Below are positions 42,956 to 54,565 of a DNA stretch of 64,000 nucleotides, in pieces. The DNA is from Streptosporangiales bacterium (GTDB lineage Bacteria; Actinomycetota; Actinomycetes; Streptosporangiales; WHST01), in the NCBI GenBank assembly GCA_009379955.1, contig WHST01000011.1, forward strand, positions 1 through 64,000, in the 5' to 3' direction. Below the pieces are notes generated by a model. That model saw only the letters and a list, made by a program, of their open reading frames with translations, ran no database searches and had not been told where the DNA came from. Made by a program: the position numbers and the translations under genes. Every line of letters begins with the position of its first letter. Positions within the stretch are counted from its first letter, which is position 1.

Positions 42956-45313
42956 ATGTCATCCACGCGCACCGGTCGAGGACTCGCCGCCTGGCTCACG
43001 AGCCGCACGGACGACGAGGTCGCCGCGCTGCTCGCGGCCAGGCCCGACCTGCTGCACCCGGTGCCGCCGGACTTCGGCCGCCTCGCCGGCGCCGTCGCGT
43101 CCCGCGCGTCCATGCAACTGGCCGTCGACCGTCTCGACACGCTGGCCCTGCAGATCCTGCGCACGCTCGCGACCCGCGACGACACCGCGACGTACGACGA
43201 GCTGGCCGCCGCGATGCAGGCGCCGCCGGACGGCCGGTTGCGCGACACGGTCGACCTGCTGCGCGCACGCGCCCTGTGCTTCGGTGACGACGACGCGCTG
43301 GACGCGCCAGGCGAGCTGCGTCGCATGCCGCTGCTGCCGGCGGAGTTCGGTCCCCACATCGCGCACGCGCTCGCCGAGATCCCGCCGATGCGGCAGCGCG
43401 TCCTGCTCGACGACGTCGGCGCCCCGCACGTCGAGGAGTGGCAGGCACTCCGCGAGCTCGCCGTCTACTTCGCGAAGCCGGCGAACGTCCAGCTCCTGCT
43501 GGCCGACGTCAGCCCGGCGGCGCGCGAGGCACTCGTCCGCGTGGCCAGCAGCCACGGCCACGGCAGGGTCGCCGACGCCCACCGCTCGGTGAGCGTCGCC
43601 ACGGCGTCGTCGCCGGTCGAGGAGCTGCTCGCCCGCGGGTTGCTGGTCGCGTCCGTGCCCGACACCGTGGTCATCCCCTTCGAGGTCGCGACCGTCCTGC
43701 AACCCAGCTACGGCGAGCCGCCGGTGCTCGACACGACGACGCACGACCCGTCCGTCGTCGACCGCACGGGCGGGCTCCACGCGCACGCCGTCGTCCAGGC
43801 GGTGGAGGACCTCCTCGCGACGTGGTCGGACACCCCGCCGTCCCAGCTGCGCTCGGGTGGCCTCGGCGTGCGCGAGCTGCGTCGGGTCGCCGACCTGCTC
43901 GACCTCCCGACCGAGCAGGCGGCCCTCGTCGTCGAGACCGCCCATGCCGCCGCGCTGCTCGACGCGACGTACCCCGCCGAGGAGTGGCTGCCCACCGAGG
44001 CCTTCGACGCATGGCGGACCCGGCCGGTCGCCGAGCGGTGGGCCACCCTCGCGGCCGCATGGCTCGACACGTCGCGCGCGGCGGGACTCGTCGGGCAGAA
44101 GGACGAGAGGGACAAGACCATCAACGCGCTCGGCAGCGGCGTCCTGCACGGCAGCGTCGCGCAGGTCCGGGAGGCCACCCTCGGCGCGCTCGCGACGATG
44201 CCACCCGGCGTCGCGCCGACCACGGAGAGCCTCGTCGGCCGTACCGTCTGGGACCGGCCGCGCTCGGGCGGCCGCCGGCGGCGTGAGCTGCTGGAGTGGA
44301 CGCTGCGCGAGGCCGAACAGCTCGGCGTCTGCGGTCAGGCCGCGATCACGTCGTACGGGCGCGCCCTGCTCGACGGTGACACCGCCGCCGCCACGCGGCT
44401 GCTGGCCTCCTGCCTGCCCGAGCTCGGTGAGCAGGTGCTCGTCCAGCCCGACCTGACCGCCGTCGCACCCGGGCCGCTGCGCCCCGCCGTCCGCACCGAG
44501 CTCGGCCTGCTCGCCGACGTCGAGTCGACGGGCGCGGCCACCGTCTACCGCTTCACCCCGCAGTCGGTGCGCCGCGCGCTCGACGCCGGTCGTACGGCCG
44601 CCGGCGTGCACGACTGGCTCACCGCGCACTCGCGCACGACGGTCCCGCAGCCGCTGCACTACCTCGTCGACGACGTCGCCCGCCGCCACGGCCAGCTGCG
44701 CGCCGGCAGCGCCACCTCGTACGTGCGCTGCGACGATCCCGCGCTGCTCGCCGAGATCGTCGCCCACCGGAAGGCGGGCCCGCTGGCGCTGCGGCTCATC
44801 GCGCCGACGGTCCTGGTGAGCCAGGTCGACCGCAAGGAGCTGCTCGACAGCCTGCGCGAGCTCGGCTACGCACCCGTCGCCGAGTCGGCGACGGGCGACG
44901 TCGTGGTCACCACGTCGCGCACCCGTCGCGCCCAGACCCGGGCCCGGCCGTCGTGGCGGCCGCAGTCGCCGACCGAACGTCCCAACCCGCAGCTGGTGGA
45001 GCAGGCGGTCCGCATGCTGCGCGCGGGCGAACGGGTGGCCGGCGAGCGCGTCACCGAGCACCGCTCCGCCACCGCGACACTGCCCCGCAACCCGCCCCGC
45101 GACACCCTCGCTGCCATCCAGCGGTCGATCGCCGCCGACCACCCGCTGTGGATCGGCTACGCCAACGCCGAGGGACGCGCCAGCCTGCGGCTCATCGAGC
45201 CGGTGGCCGTCGTCGGCGGCCTCGTCGAGGCGTACGACCACCTCCGCGAGTCACGCCGCACGTTCGCCCTGCACCGCATCACCGGCTACGCCACCGTCGA
45301 CGACGACGGGTGA
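42956..45313 (+). CDS. Helicase-associated protein partner of XPB
   Basis: 785 residues. The actinobacterial helicase-associated family (XPB/Ssl2-like N-terminal domain) that lies directly before XPB-type helicases. Visible: LAAWLTSRTDDEVAALLAARPDL at the start, winged-helix-like segments in the first 400 residues, LASCLPELGEQVLVQPDLTAVAPGPL (a conserved family block near 490-515), and a WYL-like end (HPLWIGYANAEGRASLRLIEPVAVVGGLVEAYDHLRESRRTFALHRITG). No helicase motifs of its own. Probably loads or regulates XPB. The ATG follows a TAGGCT box (42940-42945) by ten bases. Confidence 0.85.
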   Translation: MSSTRTGRGLAAWLTSRTDDEVAALLAARPDLLHPVPPDFGRLAGAVASRASMQLAVDRLDTLALQILRTLATRDDTATYDELAAAMQAPPDGRLRDTVDLLRARALCFGDDDALDAPGELRRMPLLPAEFGPHIAHALAEIPPMRQRVLLDDVGAPHVEEWQALRELAVYFAKPANVQLLLADVSPAAREALVRVASSHGHGRVADAHRSVSVATASSPVEELLARGLLVASVPDTVVIPFEVATVLQPSYGEPPVLDTTTHDPSVVDRTGGLHAHAVVQAVEDLLATWSDTPPSQLRSGGLGVRELRRVADLLDLPTEQAALVVETAHAAALLDATYPAEEWLPTEAFDAWRTRPVAERWATLAAAWLDTSRAAGLVGQKDERDKTINALGSGVLHGSVAQVREATLGALATMPPGVAPTTESLVGRTVWDRPRSGGRRRRELLEWTLREAEQLGVCGQAAITSYGRALLDGDTAAATRLLASCLPELGEQVLVQPDLTAVAPGPLRPAVRTELGLLADVESTGAATVYRFTPQSVRRALDAGRTAAGVHDWLTAHSRTTVPQPLHYLVDDVARRHGQLRAGSATSYVRCDDPALLAEIVAHRKAGPLALRLIAPTVLVSQVDRKELLDSLRELGYAPVAESATGDVVVTTSRTRRAQTRARPSWRPQSPTERPNPQLVEQAVRMLRAGERVAGERVTEHRSATATLPRNPPRDTLAAIQRSIAADHPLWIGYANAEGRASLRLIEPVAVVGGLVEAYDHLRESRRTFALHRITGYATVDDDG

Positions 45314-45406
45314 CCGACTGACCGTCCGCGCTGCCGGCTGCCCAGGTGTCGGTGGCATCGGGGACACTGGAAGGCGCCCCACCGCCCTCGCCAGAAGGAA
45401 AGCCAC

Positions 45407-47059
45407 GTGACCGATGGTCCGCTGATCGTCCAGTCGGACAAGACGCTGCTGCTCGAGGTCGACCACGAGCAGGCCGCCGAGTGCCGCAAGCAGATCGCGC
45501 CGTTCGCCGAGCTCGAACGCGCCCCCGAGCATGTCCACACGTACCGCATCACGCCGCTTGGGCTCTGGAACGCACGCGCGGCCGGCCACGACGCCGAGCA
45601 GGTCGTCGACACGTTGCTGCGGTTCTCCCGCTACCCCGTGCCCCACGCGCTGCTCGTCGACGTCGCCGAGACGATGGCGCGTTACGGGCGGCTGCGACTG
45701 GAGACACACCCGACGCACGGCCTGGTGATGGCCACGACCGACCGGCCGGTGCTCGAGGAGGTGCTGCGCAGCAAGAAGATCCAGCCGATGGTGGGTGAGC
45801 GGGTCGGCGACGACGCCGTCGTCGTCCATCCGAGCCAGCGTGGGCTGCTCAAGCAGGCTCTGCTCAAGATCGGCTGGCCCGCCGAGGATCTCGCCGGTTA
45901 CGTCGACGGCGAGCAGCACACGATCGAGATGCGGCAGGACGGCTGGGAGCTGCGGACGTACCAGCAGGACGCCGCCGACGGGTTCTGGCACGGCGGCTCC
46001 GGCGTCGTGGTGCTGCCGTGTGGCGCGGGCAAGACCCTCGTCGGCATCGCCGCGATGGCGCGGGCGCAGGCCACCACGCTGATCCTGGTGACCAACACCG
46101 TCGCCGCCCACCAGTGGCGCACCGAGCTACTCGCCCGCACGTCTCTCACCGAGGAGGAGATCGGTGAGTACTCGGGGCAGCGCAAGGAGATCAGGCCGGT
46201 CACCATCGCCACGTACCAGGTGATGATCACCCGCAGGAAGGGCGCGTTCACCCATCTCGAGCTGTTCGAGGCACGCGACTGGGGGTTGGTCCTGTACGAC
46301 GAGGTGCACCTGCTGCCCGCGCCGATCTTCCGCATGACCGCCGATCTGCAGGCGCGTCGCCGGCTGGGGCTCACCGCCACCCTGGTGCGCGAGGACGGCC
46401 GCGAGGGCGACGTGTTCAGCCTGATCGGCCCCAAGCGCTACGACGCGCCCTGGCGCGACATCGAGGCGCAGGGTTGGATCGCGCCCGCCGACTGCGTCGA
46501 GGTCCGCGTCACGCTGACCGACGCCGAGCGCCTGGCGTACGCCACGTCCGAGCCTGAGGACAGGTACCGAATCTGCTCGACCACCGACACGAAGTCGCGG
46601 GTGGTCGGCACGATCGTCGACCGGCACCGCGGCGAGCCCACACTCGTCATCGGCCAGTACCTCGACCAGCTCGACGACCTCGGCGAGCGGCTCGACGCCC
46701 CGGTGATCAAGGGCGAGACCACGGTGAAGGAGCGGGAGCGGCTGTTCCAGGAGTTCCGCACCGGCGAGATCAGCCTGCTCGTCGTCTCGAAGGTCGCGAA
46801 CTTCTCCATCGACCTGCCCGAGGCGGCGGTCGCAGTGCAGGTGTCCGGCACCTTCGGGTCGCGGCAGGAGGAGGCCCAGCGGCTCGGTCGCGTCCTGCGT
46901 CCGAAGTCCGACGGCCGCGGGGCGCGCTTCTACTCGGTGACCGCCCGTGACACCGTCGACCAGGACTACGCCCAGCACCGGCAGCGGTTCCTCACCGAGC
47001 AGGGCTACGCCTACCGCATCATCGACGCCGACGTCGTCCTCGCCGGCGAGGAGTTCTGA
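45407..47059 (+). CDS. XPB-type DNA repair helicase
   Basis: 550 residues from a GTG at 45407. Superfamily 2 motifs: VVVLPCGAGKTLVG (Walker A), LYDEVHLLPA (DEVH box), GLTATLVREDGREGDVFSLIGPK, FRTGEISLLVVSKVANFSIDLPEA and QEEAQRLGRVLRPK. The N-terminal 170 residues are the damage-recognition-like domain (LRFSRYPVPHALLVDVAETMARYGRLRLE). 3'-5' helicase and translocase in DNA repair or transcription. Directly after its helicase-associated partner (93-base gap). Confidence 0.93.
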   Translation: MTDGPLIVQSDKTLLLEVDHEQAAECRKQIAPFAELERAPEHVHTYRITPLGLWNARAAGHDAEQVVDTLLRFSRYPVPHALLVDVAETMARYGRLRLETHPTHGLVMATTDRPVLEEVLRSKKIQPMVGERVGDDAVVVHPSQRGLLKQALLKIGWPAEDLAGYVDGEQHTIEMRQDGWELRTYQQDAADGFWHGGSGVVVLPCGAGKTLVGIAAMARAQATTLILVTNTVAAHQWRTELLARTSLTEEEIGEYSGQRKEIRPVTIATYQVMITRRKGAFTHLELFEARDWGLVLYDEVHLLPAPIFRMTADLQARRRLGLTATLVREDGREGDVFSLIGPKRYDAPWRDIEAQGWIAPADCVEVRVTLTDAERLAYATSEPEDRYRICSTTDTKSRVVGTIVDRHRGEPTLVIGQYLDQLDDLGERLDAPVIKGETTVKERERLFQEFRTGEISLLVVSKVANFSIDLPEAAVAVQVSGTFGSRQEEAQRLGRVLRPKSDGRGARFYSVTARDTVDQDYAQHRQRFLTEQGYAYRIIDADVVLAGEEF

Positions 47060-47097
47060 CTCGTGCCACCAGCCGTCCACCGAAGGGAGCCAACGAG

Positions 47098-47610
47098 ATG
47101 ACAAGCGCCGACCTGCTCGTCGACGCGTACGGCCGGATCAACGAAGAGGTCCACCAGGTGGTCGACGGCCTTACCCTCGACCAGCTCGCCACCCGGCTCG
47201 ACCCCGACGCGAACTCGATCGGCTGGCTGGTGTGGCATCTCGCGCGGGTCCAGGACGACCACGTCGCCGACGCCGCGCGGATCGACCAGGTCTGGACGTC
47301 CCAAGGCTGGGTCGACCAGTTCGGGCTGCCGTTCGACCCGCGGGCGATCGGGTACGGACACTCCAGCGACGAGGTAGGGGCGGTGCGGGTCGCGTCCGGC
47401 GAGCTGCTCACCGGCTACCACGACGCCGTCCACGAGCAGACCGTCCGCTACGTCGAGCGACTCACCGACGACGACCTCCCGCGGATCGTCGACACCCGGT
47501 GGGACCCGCCCGTGACTCTCGCGGTGCGGCTGGTGAGCGTCGTGTCCGACTGCCTGCAGCACGCCGGCCAGGCCGCGTACGTCCGCGGTGTCCTCGAACG
47601 CACCGCATGA
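47098..47610 (+). CDS. DUF664 / DinB-superfamily protein
   Basis: 170 residues from the ATG at 47098 after GAAGGGAG. Four-helix DinB-like fold: LVDAYGRINEEVHQVVDGL, SIGWLVWHLARVQDDHVAD (with metal-binding His residues in WHxxRVxDDH), and the end VVSDCLQHAGQAAYVRGVLE with the third His. Actinobacterial members are mycothiol-dependent transferases or isomerases. Overlaps the next gene by ATGA. Substrate unknown. Confidence 0.87.
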   Translation: MTSADLLVDAYGRINEEVHQVVDGLTLDQLATRLDPDANSIGWLVWHLARVQDDHVADAARIDQVWTSQGWVDQFGLPFDPRAIGYGHSSDEVGAVRVASGELLTGYHDAVHEQTVRYVERLTDDDLPRIVDTRWDPPVTLAVRLVSVVSDCLQHAGQAAYVRGVLERTA

Positions 47611-47969
47611 GTGAGCCCGACGTCCCCCTGACCGAGCAGGCGCTGCACACGGCGCGGGCAGCCGTGCTGCGCGATCTCGCCGCCACGGGCCACGCCGACC
47701 CGTCCACGGTGTCGCTCGTCGACGACGCCGTCGCGGGCCGGCGCTGGTGGGTCGCGCAGTGGCCCGACGGCGTCGCGTTCCTCACCTGCCTCGTCGCCCA
47801 GGACGTCGCCGACGCCCTCCTCGCCCGCGTCGGCCGCTGGCCCTGCTGCATCGTCCACGACGAGGAGCCGCTGGTGGTCGAGCCCGCCCTGGGCCACGAC
47901 CCCCGCTGGATCTGCGGCCACTGCGGCGAGATCGCCCCGGTCGGCGCCCTCCACGCCGCCGCCGGCTGA
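47607..47969 (+). CDS. Hypothetical protein with C-terminal CxxC
   Basis: 120 residues; the ATG at 47607 overlaps the DUF664 stop by four bases, so the two are coupled. An alpha-beta N-terminal part (LTEQALHTARAAVLRDLAATG, WWVAQWPDGVAFLTCLVAQDVADALLARVG) and a CC pair (WPCCIVHDEEPLVVEPAL) are followed by WICGHCGEIAPVGAL, a possible zinc knuckle together with the CC. Family not recognised. A genuine gene by coupling and composition. Confidence 0.7.
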   Translation: MSEPDVPLTEQALHTARAAVLRDLAATGHADPSTVSLVDDAVAGRRWWVAQWPDGVAFLTCLVAQDVADALLARVGRWPCCIVHDEEPLVVEPALGHDPRWICGHCGEIAPVGALHAAAG

Positions 47970-48008
47970 CCCGCAGGCCGCCATCGTCGACCACTGCACC
48001 TCGTGAAG

Positions 48009-48070
48009 GTGGACTTCACCTCGTCCCTGCATGAGGTGAAGTCCTCGTTGATCACGTTAACGTGATCAAC
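48009..48070 (-). repeat. Palindrome plus stem-loop 3' repeat, copy 3
   Basis: Arms GTGGACTTCACCTCGT (48009-48024) and ATGAGGTGAAGTCCTC (48031-48046), two changes from perfect, loop CCCTGC as in copy 2; then the perfect 24-bp palindrome at 48047-48070. Located between convergent genes, 19 bases from the dipeptidase stop (48090) in the same stop-palindrome-stem order. Likely a terminator. Confidence 0.8.
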
Positions 48071-48089
48071 GAGGAGCGCACCCGGGCCG

Positions 48090-49280
48090 CTAGCCCCAGG
48101 CTCTCGGGGCGCGGACCTTGGACGCCGGGCGTTCCTTCTGGAGGCGGGCGGCCACGGTCTCTGCGTCGCGGAGGGCGCGGATGACGTTGTGGCCGGCGAG
48201 CTTCGTCAGGTCGTCGTCGGACCACCCGCGGTCGATCAGCTCGGCGAACAGGTGCGGGTAGCGGGCGACGTCCTCGAGGCCCTCGGGCAGACCGTCACAT
48301 CCGTCGTAGTCGCCGCCGAGGCCGAGGTGGTCGACGCCGGCGATCTCGCGGGCGTGGTCGACGTGGTCGGCGACCTGGGCGAGCGTCGCCGCCGGGCGCG
48401 GATGCTCCTCGCGGTACTTCGCGTAGAACGCCTTGGTCTCCGTCTCGTACCAGGACCGCGGCTCCCTGACCCCGGCCTCCTTCGCGGCGGCGGCCGCGGC
48501 CGCGTTGTAGTCGACCACCTCCTGGGAGACGAAGCCGGGCACGAAGGTGATCATGCAGACGCCGCCGTTGCCCGGCACGGACGCGAGGACGTCGTCGGGC
48601 ACGTCGCGCGGGACGTCGCACAGCGCACGGCACGAGGAGTGCGAGAACACGATCGGCGCCTCGGAGACCCGCAGGGCGGCACGCATGGTGTCGGGCGCGA
48701 CGTGGGAGAGGTCGACGAGCATGCCAAGGCGGTTCATCTCCCGCACGACCTCCTCGCCGAAGTCGTTGAGCCCGCCGACCTTCGGCTCCGCGGTCGCGGA
48801 GTCGGCCCACGCCGTGTTGTCGTTGTGCGTGAGCGTCATGTAGCGGGCGCCGAGACGGTGCATCATCCGCAGCGCGCCCAGCGAGTTGCCGATCGAGTGC
48901 CCGCCCTCCATGCCCGCCAGCGACGCGATCCGGCCCGCGGCGAAGATCCGCTCGACGTCGTCGGCGGTGTACGCGACCTCGAACGTCTCCGGGTAGCGGT
49001 CGACCATCCGGTGCATCGCGTCGATCTGCTCGAGGGTCTTGACCACCGCGCGCGGGGACACCGGCGACGACGGGACGTAGACCGACCAGAACTGCACCGA
49101 GACGCCGCCGGCGCGCAGCCGGGGGATGTCGGTGTGCAGGTCGGGCTGGTCGTTCGCGATGTCGATCTGGTCGAAGTCGTAGTCGGCCTTGTTGCGCATC
49201 GCGTAGAGCAGGTCGTTGTGACCGTCGGCGAGGGGGACACGACGCAGGAGTTCGCGGGCGTGCGCGAGGGGGTCGACCAT
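48090..49280 (-). CDS. Membrane-dipeptidase-family (M19) dipeptidase
   Basis: 396 residues from the ATG at 49280, six bases after TACGGT (49287-49292); the longer in-frame extension crosses lon and is rejected. Zinc ligands of renal-dipeptidase type: His21 and Asp23 in [11 protein letters not shown], Glu in MEGGHSIG, His in [11 protein letters not shown] and FSHSSCRAL, Asp in GGDYDG. Hydrolyses dipeptides, including D-amino-acid forms. No signal peptide visible, so cytosolic. Divergent from lon. Confidence 0.93.
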   Translation of the reverse strand: MVDPLAHARELLRRVPLADGHNDLLYAMRNKADYDFDQIDIANDQPDLHTDIPRLRAGGVSVQFWSVYVPSSPVSPRAVVKTLEQIDAMHRMVDRYPETFEVAYTADDVERIFAAGRIASLAGMEGGHSIGNSLGALRMMHRLGARYMTLTHNDNTAWADSATAEPKVGGLNDFGEEVVREMNRLGMLVDLSHVAPDTMRAALRVSEAPIVFSHSSCRALCDVPRDVPDDVLASVPGNGGVCMITFVPGFVSQEVVDYNAAAAAAAKEAGVREPRSWYETETKAFYAKYREEHPRPAATLAQVADHVDHAREIAGVDHLGLGGDYDGCDGLPEGLEDVARYPHLFAELIDRGWSDDDLTKLAGHNVIRALRDAETVAARLQKERPASKVRAPRAWG

Positions 49281-49352
49281 CACCGAACCGTATCGGGGCC
49301 CACCGACCGTTCGCTCTGAGCGAGCACCGGGAACATCCGGGCCCTCCCGTGA

Positions 49353-49373
49353 ATTGAGTGCACATAGCTCAAG
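49353..49373 (+). promoter_or_regulatory. HAIR operator (HspR site) upstream of lon
   Basis: ATTGAGT-GCACATA-GCTCAAG matches the HspR-associated inverted repeat CTTGAGT-N7-ACTCAAG at 12 of 14 positions with correct spacing. It lies 31 bases before the lon start. HspR control of lon is established in Streptomyces lividans. Confidence 0.85.
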
Positions 49374-49404
49374 TTCGCTGAGTGCTGAGAAGGATCGTGA
49401 CCCG

Positions 49405-51798
<2,394 letters not shown>

Positions 51799-51837
51799 GG
51801 CGCGGCGGCCGGCGTGCTCCGGGCCCGCGACCTCGCC

Positions 51838-51891
51838 CCGTGAGGGGCACCCTCACCGTGTCCTGACCCGGTGAGGGTGCCCCTCACCGGG
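51838..51891. repeat. GTGAGGGGCACCCTCACC-type hairpin repeat, copy 2
   Basis: CCGTGAGGGGCACCCTCACCG (51838-51858) and its inverted partner (51869-51891) form a stem of about 20 bp over a ten-base loop. The unit and the following TGTCC are identical to copy 1 at 11039. It follows the lon stop by 40 bases, so may terminate lon. Confidence 0.75.
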
Positions 51892-51974
51892 TCAGCGCGG
51901 AGGACGGGGATCCGTCCCGACGAGGCGGTCTAGCGTGAGCGGCGACATCCGGCACGGCGACAGCGGAGAGACCG

Positions 51975-52421
51975 ATGAGCGACCCGCACCACACGCAGCA
52001 GGACCCGCGGCTCGCGGCACCCGGCGGCCCGCCGGGACCGCTCGTGGCCGCCTGCATCCTGTGGATCGTCTTCGGCGCCCTGCTGACACTGGGGGTCGCA
52101 GGCCTGGCCGTGAACCCGTCGTTCGCCACGTCCACCGGCCCGGTGGCCTACCTCCTCGTCGGCGCTGTCGCGATCACGGTCCTCGTCCTGGGCATCGCGA
52201 TGCTGCGCGGCGCGGGCAACGCGGTGCGGATCACCCTGACGGTGATCGGCGGCCTGTTCTGCCTGGCGCTGTGGCCGGTGGTGTTCGCGATCCCCGCGGT
52301 CGTGCTGCAGTTCCAGCGCCGCAGCAACGCGTACTTCACCGCCCTCGCGAGCATCGACCACCGTGGCGTCGAGCACGACGCCGAGGAATGGGACGACTGG
52401 GACGAGCAGCGATCCGGGTAG
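51975..52421 (+). CDS. Four-helix hypothetical membrane protein
   Basis: 148 residues. A Pro/Gly-rich N-terminus (MSDPHHTQQDPRLAAPGGPPGPL) precedes about four helices (AACILWIVFGALLTLGVAGLAV, AYLLVGAVAITVLVLGIAML, ITLTVIGGLFCLALWPVVFAIPAVVL) and an acidic cytosolic tail (EHDAEEWDDWDEQRSG). Looks like the small DUF-type membrane proteins common in actinomycetes. Family not assigned. A TAGGAT box for helD lies at its 3' end. Confidence 0.7.
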   Translation: MSDPHHTQQDPRLAAPGGPPGPLVAACILWIVFGALLTLGVAGLAVNPSFATSTGPVAYLLVGAVAITVLVLGIAMLRGAGNAVRITLTVIGGLFCLALWPVVFAIPAVVLQFQRRSNAYFTALASIDHRGVEHDAEEWDDWDEQRSG

Positions 52422-52458
52422 GATGCGGAGCACTCCCCACCCCTGACCGAGGACTCCC

Positions 52459-54528
52459 ATGCCGCGGCCTGCCCAATCCCCTGCCCACGAGGACCACCAC
52501 CACGACGATCTGACCGCCGAGCAGCGCCACCTCGCCACGGCCCGCGACTGCCTGGCCCGGATGCGCGCACACGTCCAGTCGCTGAAGGCGGACGCGGGCG
52601 ACGCCGTGTCGCAGGCGTACCTCGACGCGGCGCTGTACTACCGCGCCGAGGCGTTGAAGGACGACCCGGAGACCCCGCTGTTCTTCGGCCGCATCGACAC
52701 CCGCGCACCGCGTGACACCTACTACGTCGGGCGCCGTCACGTCACCGACGACCGCGGCGATCCCGTCGTCGTCGACTGGCGCGCCGAGGTGTCGCTCGCC
52801 TTCTACCGGGCGAGCGCGACCGAACCCATGCAGCTGGAGCGGCGACGCCGGTTCGGCTTCACCAAGGGCGCACTGACCGCGTTCGAGGACGAGACGTTCG
52901 ACGCGGCGTCACGGCACGACCCGAGCACGATCCTGCAGGAGGAGATCGAACGCCCGCGCGTCGGCCCGATGCGCGACATCGTGGCGACGATCCAGCCGGA
53001 GCAGGACGCGATCGTGCGCGCCGACCTCGCGACCACGATCTGCGTCCAGGGCGCTCCCGGCACGGGGAAGACCGCCGTCGGCCTGCACCGCGCCGCGTTC
53101 CTGCTGTACGCGTTCCGCGACCGTCTCACCCGCTCCGGCGTCCTCGTCATCGGCCCCAACCGCGCGTTCCTCGGCTACATCAAGGGCGTGCTGCCCGCCC
53201 TCGGCGAGCTCGACGTGCGGCAGCAGACCCTCGACGAGCTGCTCGACGCCGTCCGCGTCCGCGCGGCGGACGACCCGGAGACCGCCAGGCTCAAGGGTTC
53301 CGCGCGGATGGCCGAGGTACTCCGGCGCGCGGTGCGCTCGAACGTCCACCCGCCCGACGAGGGCTTCGTCTTCACGCACGGGTCACGCCGCTGGCGCATT
53401 CCGTCGTACGAGCTCGCCGAGATCGTCGAGCAGCTGCTCGGTCGCGACGTGCGCTACGACGCGGCGCGACGAATGCTCGCGCAACGCGTCGCGCACGTGG
53501 TGCTCACCCGGATGGAGGCCGCTGGCGAGTCGCCCGACGACCGTGTGCAGGCATCCGTCGCGCGCAGCAAGCCCGTGCGCGACCTCGTCGACGTCGCGTG
53601 GCCGAAGGTCGACCCCAGGGTCGTGGTGCACCGGCTGCTGTCCGACGCCCAGTTCCTCGCCGCGAACGCCGACGGGCTGTTCGACGAGGAGGAGCAGCGG
53701 CGGCTGCTCTGGGCGAAGGCGCCGCGCAGCGCGGGCACCGCGAAGTGGAGCCTCGCCGACGCCGCACTCGTCGACGAGGCCCAGGACCTCGTCGAACGCA
53801 CCCCGAGCCTCGGCCACGTCGTCCTCGACGAGGCGCAGGACCTGTCGCCCATGCAGTTGCGGGCCGTCGGCCGGCGATGCAGCACCGGGTCGGCGACGGT
53901 GCTCGGCGACCTGGCCCAGGGCACGACGCCGTGGGCCACGTCGACGTGGGACGAGGCACTCGCCCACCTCGGCCGCCCGAACGCCCTCGTCGAGGAGCTG
54001 ACGATGGGGTACCGCGTGCCCCGGCAGATCATCGCGTTCGCCACCCGGCTGCTCCCGGCGATCGCCCCCGCGCTCGCGCCTGCCCGGTCCGCGCGCACCT
54101 CCGCCGGCGCGCTCGACGTCCGCGACGTGCCCGAGGCCGGGGTCGACGCAGAGACCGTCGCCGCGTGCCGCACCGCGCTCGCCGCGGAGGGCTCCGTCGG
54201 GCTCATCGCCGCCGACTCCCGCGTGGAGCGGCTGGCACGTGCGCTCGAGCAGGCCGGCCTCGCGTACCGCCCGCTCGGCGCCGAGACCGACGAGGACACC
54301 GACCTGAGCCTCAGCCTCGTGCCCGCCACCATCGCCAAGGGCCTGGAGTTCGACCGCGTCGTCGTCGTGGAACCCGCCGAGATCGTCGCGGCAGAGCCCC
54401 GCGGCCTGCACCGCCTCTACGTCGTGCTCACCCGCGCGGTCTCAGCGCTCGCCGTCGTCCACGCCGAACCGCTGCCCGAGCCCCTGGCCGCCCATGACCC
54501 CCACGTGGACGCATCGCATTGGCCATAG
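52459..54528 (+). CDS. helD: HelD-family RNA polymerase recycling ATPase
   Basis: 689 residues. N-terminal coiled coil (EQRHLATARDCLARMRAHVQSL), then DTYYVGRRHVTDDRGDPVVVDWRAEVSLAFYRAS and RRRFGFTKGALTAFEDE, the actinobacterial HelD block. UvrD-like motifs: GAPGTGKTAVGLHR (Walker A), HVVLDEAQDLSPMQLR, GDLAQGTTPWA, LTMGYRVPRQI and YVVLTRAVSALAVVHAEPLPE. Removes RNA polymerase from DNA or nascent RNA. The rifampicin-protecting HelR is a relative; no rifamycin-associated element is visible upstream. The last codons form the left arm of a terminator hairpin. Confidence 0.9.
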   Translation: MPRPAQSPAHEDHHHDDLTAEQRHLATARDCLARMRAHVQSLKADAGDAVSQAYLDAALYYRAEALKDDPETPLFFGRIDTRAPRDTYYVGRRHVTDDRGDPVVVDWRAEVSLAFYRASATEPMQLERRRRFGFTKGALTAFEDETFDAASRHDPSTILQEEIERPRVGPMRDIVATIQPEQDAIVRADLATTICVQGAPGTGKTAVGLHRAAFLLYAFRDRLTRSGVLVIGPNRAFLGYIKGVLPALGELDVRQQTLDELLDAVRVRAADDPETARLKGSARMAEVLRRAVRSNVHPPDEGFVFTHGSRRWRIPSYELAEIVEQLLGRDVRYDAARRMLAQRVAHVVLTRMEAAGESPDDRVQASVARSKPVRDLVDVAWPKVDPRVVVHRLLSDAQFLAANADGLFDEEEQRRLLWAKAPRSAGTAKWSLADAALVDEAQDLVERTPSLGHVVLDEAQDLSPMQLRAVGRRCSTGSATVLGDLAQGTTPWATSTWDEALAHLGRPNALVEELTMGYRVPRQIIAFATRLLPAIAPALAPARSARTSAGALDVRDVPEAGVDAETVAACRTALAAEGSVGLIAADSRVERLARALEQAGLAYRPLGAETDEDTDLSLSLVPATIAKGLEFDRVVVVEPAEIVAAEPRGLHRLYVVLTRAVSALAVVHAEPLPEPLAAHDPHVDASHWP

Positions 54529-54550
54529 CCCACACGAAGCGTCCACGTGG
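54501..54550. terminator. Bidirectional hairpin overlapping the helD 3' end
   Basis: CCACGTGGACGC (54501-54512) and GCGTCCACGTGG (54539-54550) pair perfectly over a 26-base loop. The left arm codes for the last HelD residues (PHVDAS) and the stop (54526) lies in the loop. It sits between convergent genes and would terminate both, with ribosomes on helD able to open the stem. Confidence 0.6.
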
Positions 54551-54565
54551 CGTCGGTGAGGCCGC

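Noticed and set aside
52459-54528. HelR rifampicin-resistance protein with rifamycin-associated element
   Set aside because: I find no rifamycin-type inverted repeat in the 37-base leader, so only the HelD family is claimed.
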